From: Streptomyces hoynatensis
GTDB taxonomy: Bacteria > Actinomycetota > Actinomycetes > Streptomycetales > Streptomycetaceae
Direction of reading: 5' to 3'
Length of the DNA stretch: 64,000 nt
Assembly: GCF_003626535.1 (NCBI RefSeq)
Contig: NZ_RBAL01000020.1
Span: 1 to 64,000, forward strand
Under the pieces are notes generated by a model. It did not search any database. It was not told where the DNA came from and worked only from the letters and a program-made list of their open reading frames with translations. Of the stretch, positions 7,328 through 16,031 are shown in pieces. Position numbers and translations under genes: made by a program. Positions within the stretch are counted from its first letter, which is position 1, and the number at the start of each line of letters is the position of its first letter.

Positions 7328-7719
7328 ACCCGCACGACCTCCCGCCGCTCCGCCCGGTACCGCAGCAGCAGCAGAACGGCCCCGAACGCCACGCAGGCGG
7401 CCTCCGTGACCACTCCCCACGTCTCCTCGTCGGTCCTGAACTGCTCCTTGACGTCGAAGAAGCCCACCGTGAGCGACATCACGTACGCGCCCAGGGTCGC
7501 CAGGCCGAAGCCGATCGAGGCGACCTCGGGCAGCCAGTGCCGCCGCCAGGCCAGCACGCCGAGCGCGATCACCGGCCCGGCCACCACGTTGACCAGGAAC
7601 AGGGGGCCCACGACGTCCGTGTACCTGGCCCAGTCGCGCCACACCACCAGATGGACCCACGCGGACCCGAGCAGGCCGAACGCCACGAGCGCCCGCGCCG
7701 CCCAGCCGATCACGGCCAT
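7324..7719 (-). CDS. Four-helix membrane protein, first gene of the ECF operon
   Basis: 131 aa from ATG 7719, with GGGAGGAG in the leader. Four hydrophobic segments are visible (about residues 5-20, 34-54, 62-85 and 101-120), with a short basic C-terminal tail (RYRAERREVVRV). It resembles small DoxX-like integral membrane proteins without any catalytic motif. It leads an operon whose next two genes encode an ECF sigma factor and its anti-sigma, both joined by 4-base overlaps. It may therefore participate in signal sensing, which is inference from context. Confidence 0.75.
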   Translation of the reverse strand: MAVIGWAARALVAFGLLGSAWVHLVVWRDWARYTDVVGPLFLVNVVAGPVIALGVLAWRRHWLPEVASIGFGLATLGAYVMSLTVGFFDVKEQFRTDEETWGVVTEAACVAFGAVLLLLRYRAERREVVRV

Positions 7720-7824
7720 AGCGCACTCCTCCCACAACGGCCTTACGCCCAAGTCACGGGGCGCGGTGCCGTCCGGTTCAATCCGCCCGTGAACCGAAAC
7801 CGCGGCAACCTCGTTTGCAGGGGT

Positions 7825-8262
7825 ATGACAGCGAACTCACACACCCGACGCACCGTACTCGCCGCCTCCGCCGCCTCCGTCGGCGCACTGGCCCTGGCGG
7901 CCTGCGGCGAGGACTCGGGTGGCACCGACGGGAACGGGGGCGGCGAGCAGCCCGCCGCCGAGGACCCGGGCGGCGTCGTCGCCGCGCTGAGCGACGTGCC
8001 CGTGGGCGAGGCGACCGCCGCCACGACGCCCGGCGGGCAGGACGCGATGGTCTTCCGCCCCGACGAGACGACCGTCGTCGCCTTCAGCGCGATCTGCACC
8101 CACGCGGGCTGCACCGTGCAGCCCGACGGCGAGGAGCTGCACTGCCCCTGCCACAACTCGGTCTTCGACGCCGCCACCGGCGAGGTGCTCGACGGCCCGG
8201 CCCCCACGGCCCTGCCCGCCATCCCGGTGAAGATCGACGCGGATCGGATCGTCACGGAATAG
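7825..8262 (+). CDS. Rieske [2Fe-2S] lipoprotein with Tat-type signal
   Basis: 145 aa. The N-terminus HTRRTVLAASAASVGALALA followed by AC is a Tat-like signal (RR, moderately hydrophobic core) ending in a lipobox, so the protein should be exported folded and lipid-anchored at Cys27. After a Gly/Asp-rich linker, the Rieske domain shows both cluster-binding boxes, CTHAGC and CPCHNS (C-x-H-x15-18-C-x2-H), with the disulfide Cys of high-potential Rieske proteins. It probably acts as a periplasmic electron carrier. It is divergent from the ECF sigma operon, with 105 bases between the starts. Confidence 0.88.
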   Translation: MTANSHTRRTVLAASAASVGALALAACGEDSGGTDGNGGGEQPAAEDPGGVVAALSDVPVGEATAATTPGGQDAMVFRPDETTVVAFSAICTHAGCTVQPDGEELHCPCHNSVFDAATGEVLDGPAPTALPAIPVKIDADRIVTE

Positions 8263-8292
8263 CACGGCCGCGGGCCGCCGTTGCGGCAAGCC

Positions 8293-9177
8293 ATGGGAAA
8301 CTCACTGGCCGAGGAGATCGGCCGCATCGGCATCTGGAGCATTGCCCTCGCCTCCGGCGACCCCGGCCGCAGGCCCGAGATCGCCGAGGCCGCGGCGGAA
8401 CTCGAAGCCCTCGGGTACGGCGCGGTGTGGCTGGGCGGCAGCCCGCCGGTGGACCGGGCCCTCCCGCTGCTCGAGGCCACCCGCAGGCTGCGGGTGGCCA
8501 CCGGCATCCTCAACGTCTGGTCGCACGAGCCGGCGGAGGTCGCCGAAGGCTTCGCGGAGGCGAACGCGGCGCACGGCGACCGCTTCCTGCTCGGCCTCGG
8601 CGTGAGCCACAGCGCGAACGTGCCCCGGTACCGGCGTCCCCTGGAGGCGATGCGGGACTTCCTGACCGGCCTGGACGGCGCGGCGCGGCCGGTGCCGCCG
8701 GGGCGGCGGGTGCTTGCGGCGCTCGGCCCGAAGATGCTGCGGCTGTCCGCGGAACGGGCGGCCGGGGCGCACCCGTACCTGGTCACCGCGGAGCACGTTG
8801 CGGGGGCGCGCGTCGAGCTCGGGCGCGACGCGCTGCTCGCGCCGGAGCTCAAGGTGGTGCTCGACCCGGATCTCACGCGGGCGCGCGCCACCGCCAGGTC
8901 CTACCTGTCGTACTACCTGGAGCTGGAGAACTACACGCGCAACTTCCTGCGCCTCGGTTTCACCGAGGACGACTTCGCCGACGGCGGCAGCGACCGCCTG
9001 CTGAGCGAGGTCTTCGCCCTGGGGGACGTCCCCACGGTCAGGGCGAAGGTGGACGAGTTCCTCACCGCGGGCGCCGACCACGTGGCCCTCCAGGTGGTCA
9101 CCGAGGACACCCGCAACGCCATCCCGCTCGACGCCTACCGCCGGCTCGCCGAGGCCCTCTCCCTCACGGCGGCCTGA
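8293..9177 (+). CDS. LLM-class F420-dependent oxidoreductase
   Basis: 294 aa in a single luciferase-like monooxygenase TIM barrel. GIWSIAL at the start, GYGAVWLGGSPP, RLRVATGILNVW and RFLLGLGVSH are typical beta-strand/loop segments of TIGR03620-type F420-dependent enzymes of actinomycetes. The substrate is unknown, and the cofactor is inferred from family. ATG 8293 is preferred over TTG 8281; neither has a strong ribosome binding site. The gene follows the Rieske gene by 30 bases on the same strand, so the two could be cotranscribed. Confidence 0.8.
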   Translation: MGNSLAEEIGRIGIWSIALASGDPGRRPEIAEAAAELEALGYGAVWLGGSPPVDRALPLLEATRRLRVATGILNVWSHEPAEVAEGFAEANAAHGDRFLLGLGVSHSANVPRYRRPLEAMRDFLTGLDGAARPVPPGRRVLAALGPKMLRLSAERAAGAHPYLVTAEHVAGARVELGRDALLAPELKVVLDPDLTRARATARSYLSYYLELENYTRNFLRLGFTEDDFADGGSDRLLSEVFALGDVPTVRAKVDEFLTAGADHVALQVVTEDTRNAIPLDAYRRLAEALSLTAA

Positions 9178-9267
9178 CCGGTCTCGCGGCGGCCCGCCCT
9201 GGCTCCGCGGCGGCCCGGCCCGTGCGCGGCCGGCGCCGCCCCGGGGCGGGCGGCGTAGGGTGACCGG

Positions 9268-9933
9268 ATGCGCTGTGGGGAACTGCTCGGCTCCGGGCGC
9301 ACCGCCGACGTCTACGCCCTCGGCCGCGGCCGGGTGCTGCGCCGGTACCGGAACGGGGCGGACGCCAGGCCGGAGGCGGAGCTGATGGCCCGCCTGGCGG
9401 CGCTTGGCTATCCGGTGCCTGCGGTGCACCCGGCCACGGCGGAAGGCATGACGTCCGCCGACCTCGTGCTGGAGCGGCTGACGGGCCCGACCATGCTGGA
9501 GGCGCTGCTCGCGGGCGAGGAGAGCCCCGAGCGGGCGGGGGCCGTGCTTGGCCGGCTGCTGAACCGCCTGCACGCGCTCCCCGGCCGGCACCTGCACCTC
9601 GATCTGCATCCGGGCAACGTGCTCCTCACCCCGCGCGGGCCCGTGGTGATCGACTGGGCCAACGCCGAGGTGGGCCCGGGCGGTCTGGACGACGCCATGT
9701 CCGCCGTGATACTCGCCGAGGTGGGCGTCGGCGAGGGGCCGTTCGCAGGCCCGGTTCGTGCGATTTTGTCCGCTTTGCTGGCCGCCGTGGCGGCCGTTCC
9801 CACGCGCGAGGAGCTCGACGAGGCGGTTGCACGGCGCGCCGCAAACCCCACGTTGAGTGAAGCAGAAGTGAACAATCTGGCGGCAGCCCTCGCTTTGGTA
9901 CGTCGCAACCTCAAATTTCGCTCTGAGACGTGA
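9268..9933 (+). CDS. Aminoglycoside-phosphotransferase-like small kinase
   Basis: 221 aa with a compact protein-kinase-like fold. The N-lobe begins LGSGRTADVYALG. The catalytic loop HLDLHPGNVLL (near residue 111) carries the catalytic Asp and metal-ligand Asn, and VVIDWANAE supplies the second metal-binding Asp. It is shorter than typical APH enzymes (about 260-300 aa). The phosphate acceptor is unknown, and nothing in the neighbourhood suggests antibiotic modification. Confidence 0.75.
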   Translation: MRCGELLGSGRTADVYALGRGRVLRRYRNGADARPEAELMARLAALGYPVPAVHPATAEGMTSADLVLERLTGPTMLEALLAGEESPERAGAVLGRLLNRLHALPGRHLHLDLHPGNVLLTPRGPVVIDWANAEVGPGGLDDAMSAVILAEVGVGEGPFAGPVRAILSALLAAVAAVPTREELDEAVARRAANPTLSEAEVNNLAAALALVRRNLKFRSET

Positions 9934-10021
9934 GGTCAGACACTTCGTTCGGGGCGTCCTCGGGCATGGTGTTCCTGTGAAGCCGACCACGCGGCACCGA
10001 ATCAACGTTCGGAGTCTGGCC

Positions 10022-10276
10022 ATGACAGGCAACCCTCCTGCCCGCCACCGCGGAACGGCCCCGGTGCCCGAGATAGGCACCATGGCCCGCGACACCAGGA
10101 CCGACAAGATCGGCCGGGTCATGGCCCACCTCTCCGGGCACATCTGGCTGCGCCCGCCGGGCGGCGGCCGCGAGTGGACCGCCCACCCCGACGACGTCAC
10201 CCCGGTCACGGCGAGCGAGTCCCTGCGCCAGCGCGTGGCGGAGGCCAACGCCCGCGCACGCCACGGCTTCAACTAG
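10022..10276 (+). CDS. Conserved hypothetical protein
   Basis: 84 aa from ATG 10022 (GGAG about eight bases upstream); an upstream in-frame GTG at 9977 would add 15 residues. The sequence is Arg/Pro-rich at the N-terminus, then PEIGTMARDTRTDKIGRVMA and RPPGGGREWTAHPDDVTPVT. That pattern suggests a small beta-barrel fold seen in many short streptomycete proteins of unknown role. No catalytic motif or membrane segment is present. Confidence 0.6.
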   Translation: MTGNPPARHRGTAPVPEIGTMARDTRTDKIGRVMAHLSGHIWLRPPGGGREWTAHPDDVTPVTASESLRQRVAEANARARHGFN

Positions 10277-10358
10277 CCACCCCTGGGCCTCGCCCGCCCC
10301 CGGTCTCGCCCGCCGCGCCGTCGGGGCAGCCGCCGGACCGGCCTCCGCGCCGCTGTCC

Positions 10359-10480
10359 CCCTGCCCTCCCCTCTCTCGACGTCCCTCCCCTTCCGTCGTC
10401 TCCGTTTCCGTCGTCTCCGTCGCGCTGCCGTCGTCCTCCCTCCCCGCTTCCCCTGTTCTCGCCCTCCGTCGCCTCCCACC
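10359..10480. repeat. Polypyrimidine tract in an intergenic region
   Basis: Between the stop at 10276 and the next start at 10558 the plus strand is overwhelmingly C and T for about 120 bases, with tandem CCGTCGTCTC/CCGTTTCCGTCGTCTCC motifs. It contains no ORF. Such strand asymmetry can form triplex or slipped structures. No regulatory role is evident. Confidence 0.6.
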
Positions 10481-10557
10481 CGGCGCGCGGTGCGCGAACG
10501 CCCGGGGGCCGGGCCGCGGGCGGGGGAATTGTCAGACCCCCCGCTTACGGTGGGCAC

Positions 10558-11361
10558 ATGAACGACTCCTCACCGAGGCACGCCGCTCCCCTGCTCGAAG
10601 TCGACCACCAGATCACCGGCGCCGGGCCGATCGCGGTCTACGGCCACGGCCTCTTCTCCAGCCGCGCGGTCGAACGGCGCCAGGGAGTCTTCGACTGGTC
10701 GCCGATCGTCTCGGCGGGCTTCAGCCTCGTCCGGTACGACGCCCGGGGACACGGCCGTTCGCCCGGCAGCCGGGACCCGGCGGACCACACCTTCGCGGCG
10801 CGCGGGGGGCACCTGCTGCGGCTGCTCGACCACCTCGGCGCCACGCGGCCGGTCCACGCGCTCGGCAGTTCGATGGGCTCGGCGGCGGTGCTCTGGGCGG
10901 CGGTGACCGCGCCCGAGCGCTTCGGCCGGCTGGTGCTCGTCATCCCGCCCACCGCCTGGGAGGCGCGGGCCGAAAGCGCCGCCACCTACCGGCAGTGGGC
11001 CGAGGAGACGGCCCGCGGGGGCGCGGGGGCCTGGGCCGCCGAGCAGGCCGCCGCGGACCCGCCCCCGGTGCTGGCCGAGGTCCCCGGCTACGCCCACCGG
11101 CCGGACGTCGCGGAGGACCTGCTGCCCGCGGTGCTGCGCGGCGCCGCGGCCTCCGACCTGCCGGCCCCCGAGGCGCTGCGCGCGCTGACCCACCCCACCC
11201 TGGTCCTGTGCTGGGAGAAGGACCCGGGCCACCCGGTCGCCACCGGCCACCGCCTGGCCGGCCTCCTGCCGAACGCCCGGCTGGAAGTGGCCGGCACCCT
11301 GCGGGAGATACGCACCTGGGGCGCGGCAGCCGCCGCCTTCCTGCGCGAGGAAGCCGCCTGA
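10558..11361 (+). CDS. Alpha/beta hydrolase
   Basis: 267 aa. VYGHGLFSS supplies the oxyanion loop, VRYDARGHGRSPG follows strand 4, and ALGSSMGSAAVLWAA holds the nucleophile elbow (G-S-S-M-G, Ser near residue 105). A late WEKDPGHPVATG segment supplies candidate acidic and His residues. The usual C-terminal catalytic His position reads LREIRTWG, so the triad His may be the one in DPGHP or be missing. The substrate is unknown; it could be a peroxidase-like hydrolase, esterase or lactonase. ATG 10558 follows GC-rich DNA. Confidence 0.75.
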   Translation: MNDSSPRHAAPLLEVDHQITGAGPIAVYGHGLFSSRAVERRQGVFDWSPIVSAGFSLVRYDARGHGRSPGSRDPADHTFAARGGHLLRLLDHLGATRPVHALGSSMGSAAVLWAAVTAPERFGRLVLVIPPTAWEARAESAATYRQWAEETARGGAGAWAAEQAAADPPPVLAEVPGYAHRPDVAEDLLPAVLRGAAASDLPAPEALRALTHPTLVLCWEKDPGHPVATGHRLAGLLPNARLEVAGTLREIRTWGAAAAAFLREEAA

Positions 11362-11501
11362 GCGAGGAGGTCCCCGACCGCGCCGGCGCCCCCGCCGCGG
11401 CGGATATCGGAACGGCCAACTCCCCCGCACCTCCACACGCCGTCAGCTAATGTGCACGGTCCGGCGCCGCCTGCCACCCGCCTCCAGAAGGACCGACCAC
11501 C

Positions 11502-12671
11502 GTGCCACCCGCGTACTCCACGCCCGACCCCGGCCGCTTACGTCTCCGGTGGCGACGGGCAGGGGCGACCGTCGCCCTGCTGGCGCTGCTTCCGCCCCTG
11601 GGGCTCGTGCTGCTCTGGCGCGGCGGCTGGCCCCGCCGCGGGAAGGCGGCGGCCACCGCGCTCTCGATGCTGTGGGTGCTCGCCGCGTTCGCCGCGCTCC
11701 CCCTCGGCGGAGGCGGTGCCGCCTCCGCCGGCGATCCGGCGGCCGGGCCGGAGGGCGACGGGGGGCGCGCGGCGGCGGATCTCGCGGTGCCCGACCTCAC
11801 CGGCCGGAGCCTGGCGGGGGCGCGGGACGCCGCCGTGGCCGCGCACTACGCCGCGACCTCGCACGACGCGAGCGACGGCAACGCGGGCCAGGGCATGGAG
11901 GGAGACTGGACGGTCTGCTTCCAGACTCCCGCCGCCGGCACGCGGGCCCCGGCCGGCACCGCGATCGACCTGGCCGTGGTGCGCGAGGGGCTGCCCTGCC
12001 CCGCGGCGGACGGCGCGGCGATCCCCTACCTGGAGGTGCCCGAGGTCCTCGGCCGGACCTTCGCCCGGGCGGCCGAGGCGCTGGAGGGCGTGGGCCTTGA
12101 CCGGGTGGTCGCCGCGGGCGCCTACGCCGACGTCCCGCTGCCGGCCGCGTACGGGGACTGGATCGTGTGCTTCCAGGACCCCGAGCCGGGCACCGAGGTG
12201 CGCGATCCGCGGACCACGGCGCGTCTCTCCCTGGTCGGGCCAGGACTCGCCTGCCCCGCCGAGGAGTTCACCATGCTGCGCCCGGCCCCCGAGGACGAGG
12301 GGGCGCAGGAAGGCGCGCCCGGCGCCGGGGGCGGCTCGGGCGGGGACGAGGAGACCGCCGGAGGCTCCTCGGGAACGTGGGGCGCCTCCGGCGGGTCGCG
12401 CACCGGCTCGGGAGGTTCGGGCGGCGATTGGGCTTCCGGCGGCTCCTGGGGATCGGTGGACTCCGGCGGCCCCGGCGAGGGCGGCTCCTGGGGCTGGGAC
12501 GGGTCCGGGGGCTCCTGGGGCGGGGAGGACGGCGGGGGCGAGGAGGGCGAGGTCTACTACCGGGACTGCGACGCCGTCCGCGCGGCCGGGCAGGCGCCGC
12601 TGCACTGGGGCGACCCCGGCTACCGCAGGGGCCTGGACCGCGACGGGGACGGCACCGCCTGCGAGTTCTGA
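11502..12671 (+). CDS. Membrane protein with PASTA-like repeats and C-terminal Excalibur domain; TTA codon
   Basis: 389 aa. Two hydrophobic helices (about 18-38 and 50-68) precede an extracytoplasmic region with two PASTA-like repeats (about 93-165 and 180-255, each with VPDLTGRSL/VPEVLGRTF and DWTVCFQ/DWIVCFQ). A Gly/Ser-rich linker follows, then an Excalibur calcium-binding domain (YYRDCDAVRAAG ... GLDRDGDGTACEF). The layout suggests a cell-wall-associated protein. GTG 11502 has AGAAGGA upstream. Codon 13 (11538-11540) is TTA, the only one I found in the window's genes, implying dependence on the bldA leucyl-tRNA in Streptomyces. Confidence 0.8.
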   Translation: MPPAYSTPDPGRLRLRWRRAGATVALLALLPPLGLVLLWRGGWPRRGKAAATALSMLWVLAAFAALPLGGGGAASAGDPAAGPEGDGGRAAADLAVPDLTGRSLAGARDAAVAAHYAATSHDASDGNAGQGMEGDWTVCFQTPAAGTRAPAGTAIDLAVVREGLPCPAADGAAIPYLEVPEVLGRTFARAAEALEGVGLDRVVAAGAYADVPLPAAYGDWIVCFQDPEPGTEVRDPRTTARLSLVGPGLACPAEEFTMLRPAPEDEGAQEGAPGAGGGSGGDEETAGGSSGTWGASGGSRTGSGGSGGDWASGGSWGSVDSGGPGEGGSWGWDGSGGSWGGEDGGGEEGEVYYRDCDAVRAAGQAPLHWGDPGYRRGLDRDGDGTACEF

Positions 12672-12788
12672 GCCGCGCCGACGGCCTTCGTTCGCCCTCG
12701 CTTCGCCCCCACCCGCCTCGCTCACGGGTGCGCCCTGGGCGCGTCCGCTTCCCGGCACCCGCCTGCGCGCGCCCGCCGCCCGGCCGGC

Positions 12789-13472
12789 TCAGCTCCCGGA
12801 CGCCTCCGCCGCGGTGAGCCGGAACCTCTCCCGCGCCACCTCCGCGTGCACCCGGGGCAGCCCCGCCTTGCGCAGGACCCGCGCTGAGGCGGGGTTGGCG
12901 GGGTCCACCTCGGCGTAAACGGCGCGCACGCCCGGCGCGTTCAGGGCGAAGGCAACCAGCGCGCGCACGGCCTCGGTGGCGTAGCCGCGTCCGCGCCGCG
13001 AGGGCACGACGCCGTACCCGAACTCGACCTCGCCCGCACGCGGCGGCCAGAACAGCCCGATCGAGCCGACCACGAGGCCGCTCGCCCGCTCCACGATCTG
13101 GCGGTGCCCGAACTCCCCCAGCCACTCGGAGTGTTCGGTGAGCAGGAGGGCGATCACCCGGTCGCCCTCGGCGGGGAAGTCCTCTGCCCAGTGCGGCAGC
13201 CTGCCCTCGCCGACGACGGCCGAGACCTCGGCCGCCGACCAGGGCCGGAGCAGCAGGCGTGCGGTGGGCAGTTCCCCGGCGCCCGGCGGGTCGGCGTGGA
13301 GGGGCCCGGCCGCGGCGGCGGCGCCGACGTCACGAGCCGGGCCCGAGGAGCCCGGGGAATCGAAGGACCCCGGGGAACGCGAGGGCCCGAAGGCTCCGGA
13401 GGAATCGGAGGAGCCGGAGGAAGCAGATGCATCGGAGGAATCGGAGCGATCGGAGAAAGACGAGTGGGACAC
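12789..13472 (-). CDS. GNAT-family N-acetyltransferase (RimJ-like)
   Basis: 227 aa. GTG 13472 is preferred over 13535 because GGAG lies nine bases upstream. Residues 1-60 are low-complexity Ser/Asp/Gly (SDRSDSSDASASSGSSDSS). The GNAT core starts at TARLLLRPWS and includes LGEFGHRQIVERASG, EVEFGYGVVPSRRGRGYATE (acetyl-CoA pyrophosphate loop R-G-R-G-Y-A) and VDPANPASARVLRKAGL. Members acetylate ribosomal-protein N-termini or small molecules; the target here is unknown. Confidence 0.85.
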   Translation of the reverse strand: MSHSSFSDRSDSSDASASSGSSDSSGAFGPSRSPGSFDSPGSSGPARDVGAAAAAGPLHADPPGAGELPTARLLLRPWSAAEVSAVVGEGRLPHWAEDFPAEGDRVIALLLTEHSEWLGEFGHRQIVERASGLVVGSIGLFWPPRAGEVEFGYGVVPSRRGRGYATEAVRALVAFALNAPGVRAVYAEVDPANPASARVLRKAGLPRVHAEVARERFRLTAAEASGS

Positions 13473-13883
13473 ACGGGACTCCTGGTCGTGGGGTGACGAC
13501 CGGGCCGCCTGGCTCAGCTCACGCGACCCGGCCACGGGACATGGCGTTCGGGGCCGGGGCAGCCATATTCCTCACGTTCCTCTCGGTTCGTCCCGAATCT
13601 CCGCCGGACGCGCCCGTTGTTCCGGACGCCGGCGCCCCTGGCCTGGGGCAGCCCTCGCCTTGAGGCTCGGGGCGCAGGCCACGAGGGGTGCGCGCGGGCG
13701 CGCGCTCTCGCCGGACCCTACCCGAGGCCGCCGCGGACGGCCGAAGGGATTTCTGCCGCGCCTCCCCGCCGCCGGACCCCCGCCGCCGGACCCCGGCCGC
13801 GTTCGCCCCGCCGCCAAGCCCGGCCGCGTTCGCCCCGCCGCCGGCCCGCCGCGTCCTCGCCCGCGGCCGGTGCCCGTGGGGCC
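13473..13883. other. Intergenic region with a short direct repeat
   Basis: 411 bases between the 5' end of the acetyltransferase gene and the 3' end of the MarR gene, both leftward. GGCCGCGTTCGCCCCGCCGC occurs twice within 30 bases around 13796-13843. No ORF with coding character is seen. Confidence 0.5.
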
Positions 13884-14333
13884 TCACCCTTCGGCGAGCC
13901 GGTCCATCAGCCGGGCCGCCAGCCGCAGGACCTCCCGTTCCGTCTCGTTCAGCACGGCCAGGGCCGAGGCCAGCCAGGCGTCGCGTTGCGCCATGTCGGC
14001 GGCGAACGCCTCGCGGCCCGCCGCCGTCAGGGCGAGCACGGACTGCCGCCGGTCGCCGGGGTCGGGCGCCCGGGTGATCAGCCCGTCCCGCTCCAGCTGG
14101 GCGAACACCCGGGTCAGGGACTGCGGCCGCTGGCGATCCGCCGCGGCCAGGTCTCCGGGCGTGCTGGGCCCGCGGGCATACAGGAGGCCGAGAATGCTGA
14201 TCTTGTTCGTGCTCAGCGCCTCGGGCCTGCGCTCGGCGCGCAGCCGCCTGCCGAGCCGGCTGACCCCGCGCCGCAGCTCGGCCGCCGCGGCGGCGATCGA
14301 CGGGGCGGGTTCCGGCGTCTCTCCACTGGCCAT
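13884..14333 (-). CDS. MarR-family transcriptional regulator
   Basis: 149 aa winged helix. The helix-turn-helix spans roughly STNKISILGLLYARGPSTPG and QSLTRVFAQLERDGLITR, and the wing is APDPGDRRQSVLALT, all characteristic of MarR proteins. It is divergent from the FUSC transporter gene with only 63 bases between the starts, the usual arrangement of a local repressor and its target pump. The shared gap includes CATATCGTTACGCTATCGCT, which may hold the operator. The ligand is unknown. Confidence 0.88.
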   Translation of the reverse strand: MASGETPEPAPSIAAAAAELRRGVSRLGRRLRAERRPEALSTNKISILGLLYARGPSTPGDLAAADRQRPQSLTRVFAQLERDGLITRAPDPGDRRQSVLALTAAGREAFAADMAQRDAWLASALAVLNETEREVLRLAARLMDRLAEG

Positions 14334-14396
14334 ATCGTTACGCTATCGCTTACCGTTCTCTGGTGATCAAGGGCTGAAATCGGGGAAACAAGCAAG

Positions 14397-15872
14397 ATGA
14401 TGCGTAGGATATCGGGCCGGGCGGGCCGAGCCGCCAGGAACGGCCTGGCTCCGGTCGTGGCCGCGCTTCCCGCCGCCGGGACGACCGCCGTCGCGGTGCT
14501 GCTCGGCTTCTTCTCCGCCGTTCTCCTCGCCCGCGCCGCCGACCTCACCGACGGCGTGATCGTGCTGACCGTGGCCCTGGTCGTCTCCCTGGCACGGACG
14601 CAGCAGGGCGCCTCGCCGCGGCGGCGCCTGGCGGGCCTGGCGCTGCTGCCCGTGGTCTCCGTCGCCGCCTCGGGCCTGGGCCGGCTGCTCGCCGAACGCC
14701 CGGCCGCAGGCGGGGCCCTGTTCACCTGCTGCCTGGCCGCGGCCGTCTGGGCCCGCCGGTTCGGGCCCGCCGCGACCGCCGCGGGCACGCTCGCCACCCT
14801 GCCGTTGATCGCGCTGCTGATCACCCCGGTTCCCCTGGCGCCGCGGGGCGCGGGAACGCCGTGGGCCGCCGTCGCCGGGCTGCTCGCCTGCCTGTGCGTC
14901 ACGCTCGTGCACCTTCCCGCCGAGGCAATCGGGCTGATCCCCCGGAGGCCCGCCGGGGCCGCGCACGCCCGGCGCGCGTCACCGCCCGCGCGCCGGAGCG
15001 GGCCACACGGCTCGCGCCGGATCGCGCCGAGCACCCGCATGGCCTGCCAGCTGGCGGTCGCCCTCGGGGCGGCCTTCCCCGTCGGGCGCCTCGCCTTCCC
15101 CGGCCACTGGACGTGGACCGTGCTGACCGCCTACCTCGTCTGCGGCGCCAACCGGGGCCGCGGCGACGCCCTGCACCGGGGCGCGCTGCGGGTGGCGGGA
15201 GCGGCGGCGGGCACGGCCGGCGCGACGCTGCTCACCGGCGCGTTCGCCCCGGGCGACGGCCGTTGCGTGGCGGTGATCCTCGCGGTGCTCGTCCTCGGGG
15301 CGTGGCTGCGGACGCTCAGCTACGCCTGCTGGGCGGCCTGCGTGACCGCGGTGCTCGCCCTGCTGTACGGCTACTACGGCGAGCCGGGCGCCGAACTGCT
15401 GGGAGAACGGCTGGCCGCGACGGGTGCCGGGGCGGTGCTCGCGGTCTCGGCCTGCTGGTTCGTGCTGCCGGTCAGGTCCGCGGACGTGGCGCGCCGCAGG
15501 TCGGCCGACGCCCTGCTCGCGCTGCGCGAACTCCTCGCCGCCGCCGGCGAGAACCCGGGCCGGCTGGCCGCGCCCGGCGCGCGCTGGGAGGAGGCGCTGG
15601 GGCGTTGCGCGGAACTCGCCACCCCGCTGCGCCTGCACCGGCGCCTGCGCCCCCACAGCGGCGCGGCGGCGGCGCACCCGGCCGATGTCCTGGACGCCCT
15701 CGCGGCCTGCGCCACCCCCGTGCGCGCCCTGCTGCGCCACTCCGCGACCCATCCCGCTCCGGCGGACGCCCCCGAGTTCCCCGGCCTGCTCGCCGCGCTC
15801 AGGACCGCGGCCGCATCCGCCCGCCGGGCCTACGCCTCCGTCCGGCAGGCCGCGGAGGGCTCCCCGGCGTAG
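14397..15872 (+). CDS. FUSC-family aromatic-acid-exporter-like membrane protein
   Basis: 491 aa with two halves of multiple helices (about 20-165 and 215-360) and a cytoplasmic C-terminal helical region, as in the FUSC/YccS/AaeB family. The second half has GHWTWTVLTAYLVCGANRGR and GDALHRGALRVAGAAAGTAG, the family's conserved segment. It probably exports an aromatic or hydrophobic compound. MarR control is inferred from the divergent neighbour. Confidence 0.8.
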   Translation: MMRRISGRAGRAARNGLAPVVAALPAAGTTAVAVLLGFFSAVLLARAADLTDGVIVLTVALVVSLARTQQGASPRRRLAGLALLPVVSVAASGLGRLLAERPAAGGALFTCCLAAAVWARRFGPAATAAGTLATLPLIALLITPVPLAPRGAGTPWAAVAGLLACLCVTLVHLPAEAIGLIPRRPAGAAHARRASPPARRSGPHGSRRIAPSTRMACQLAVALGAAFPVGRLAFPGHWTWTVLTAYLVCGANRGRGDALHRGALRVAGAAAGTAGATLLTGAFAPGDGRCVAVILAVLVLGAWLRTLSYACWAACVTAVLALLYGYYGEPGAELLGERLAATGAGAVLAVSACWFVLPVRSADVARRRSADALLALRELLAAAGENPGRLAAPGARWEEALGRCAELATPLRLHRRLRPHSGAAAAHPADVLDALAACATPVRALLRHSATHPAPADAPEFPGLLAALRTAAASARRAYASVRQAAEGSPA

Positions 15873-16031
15873 CCACGGGCGCGCCCGCCCGGGCCGAGGC
15901 GCTCCGGGAAACCGAGGCGCTCCGGGAAACGACGGGGTTCCCGGCCCGGCCGGGGCCACGAGCCGGGCGGCGCCCCGGGGCGTGCGGCGGCGCGCTCGCG
16001 CGCGAGCGGCGCGCGCCGGCGCGGTCCCCCC

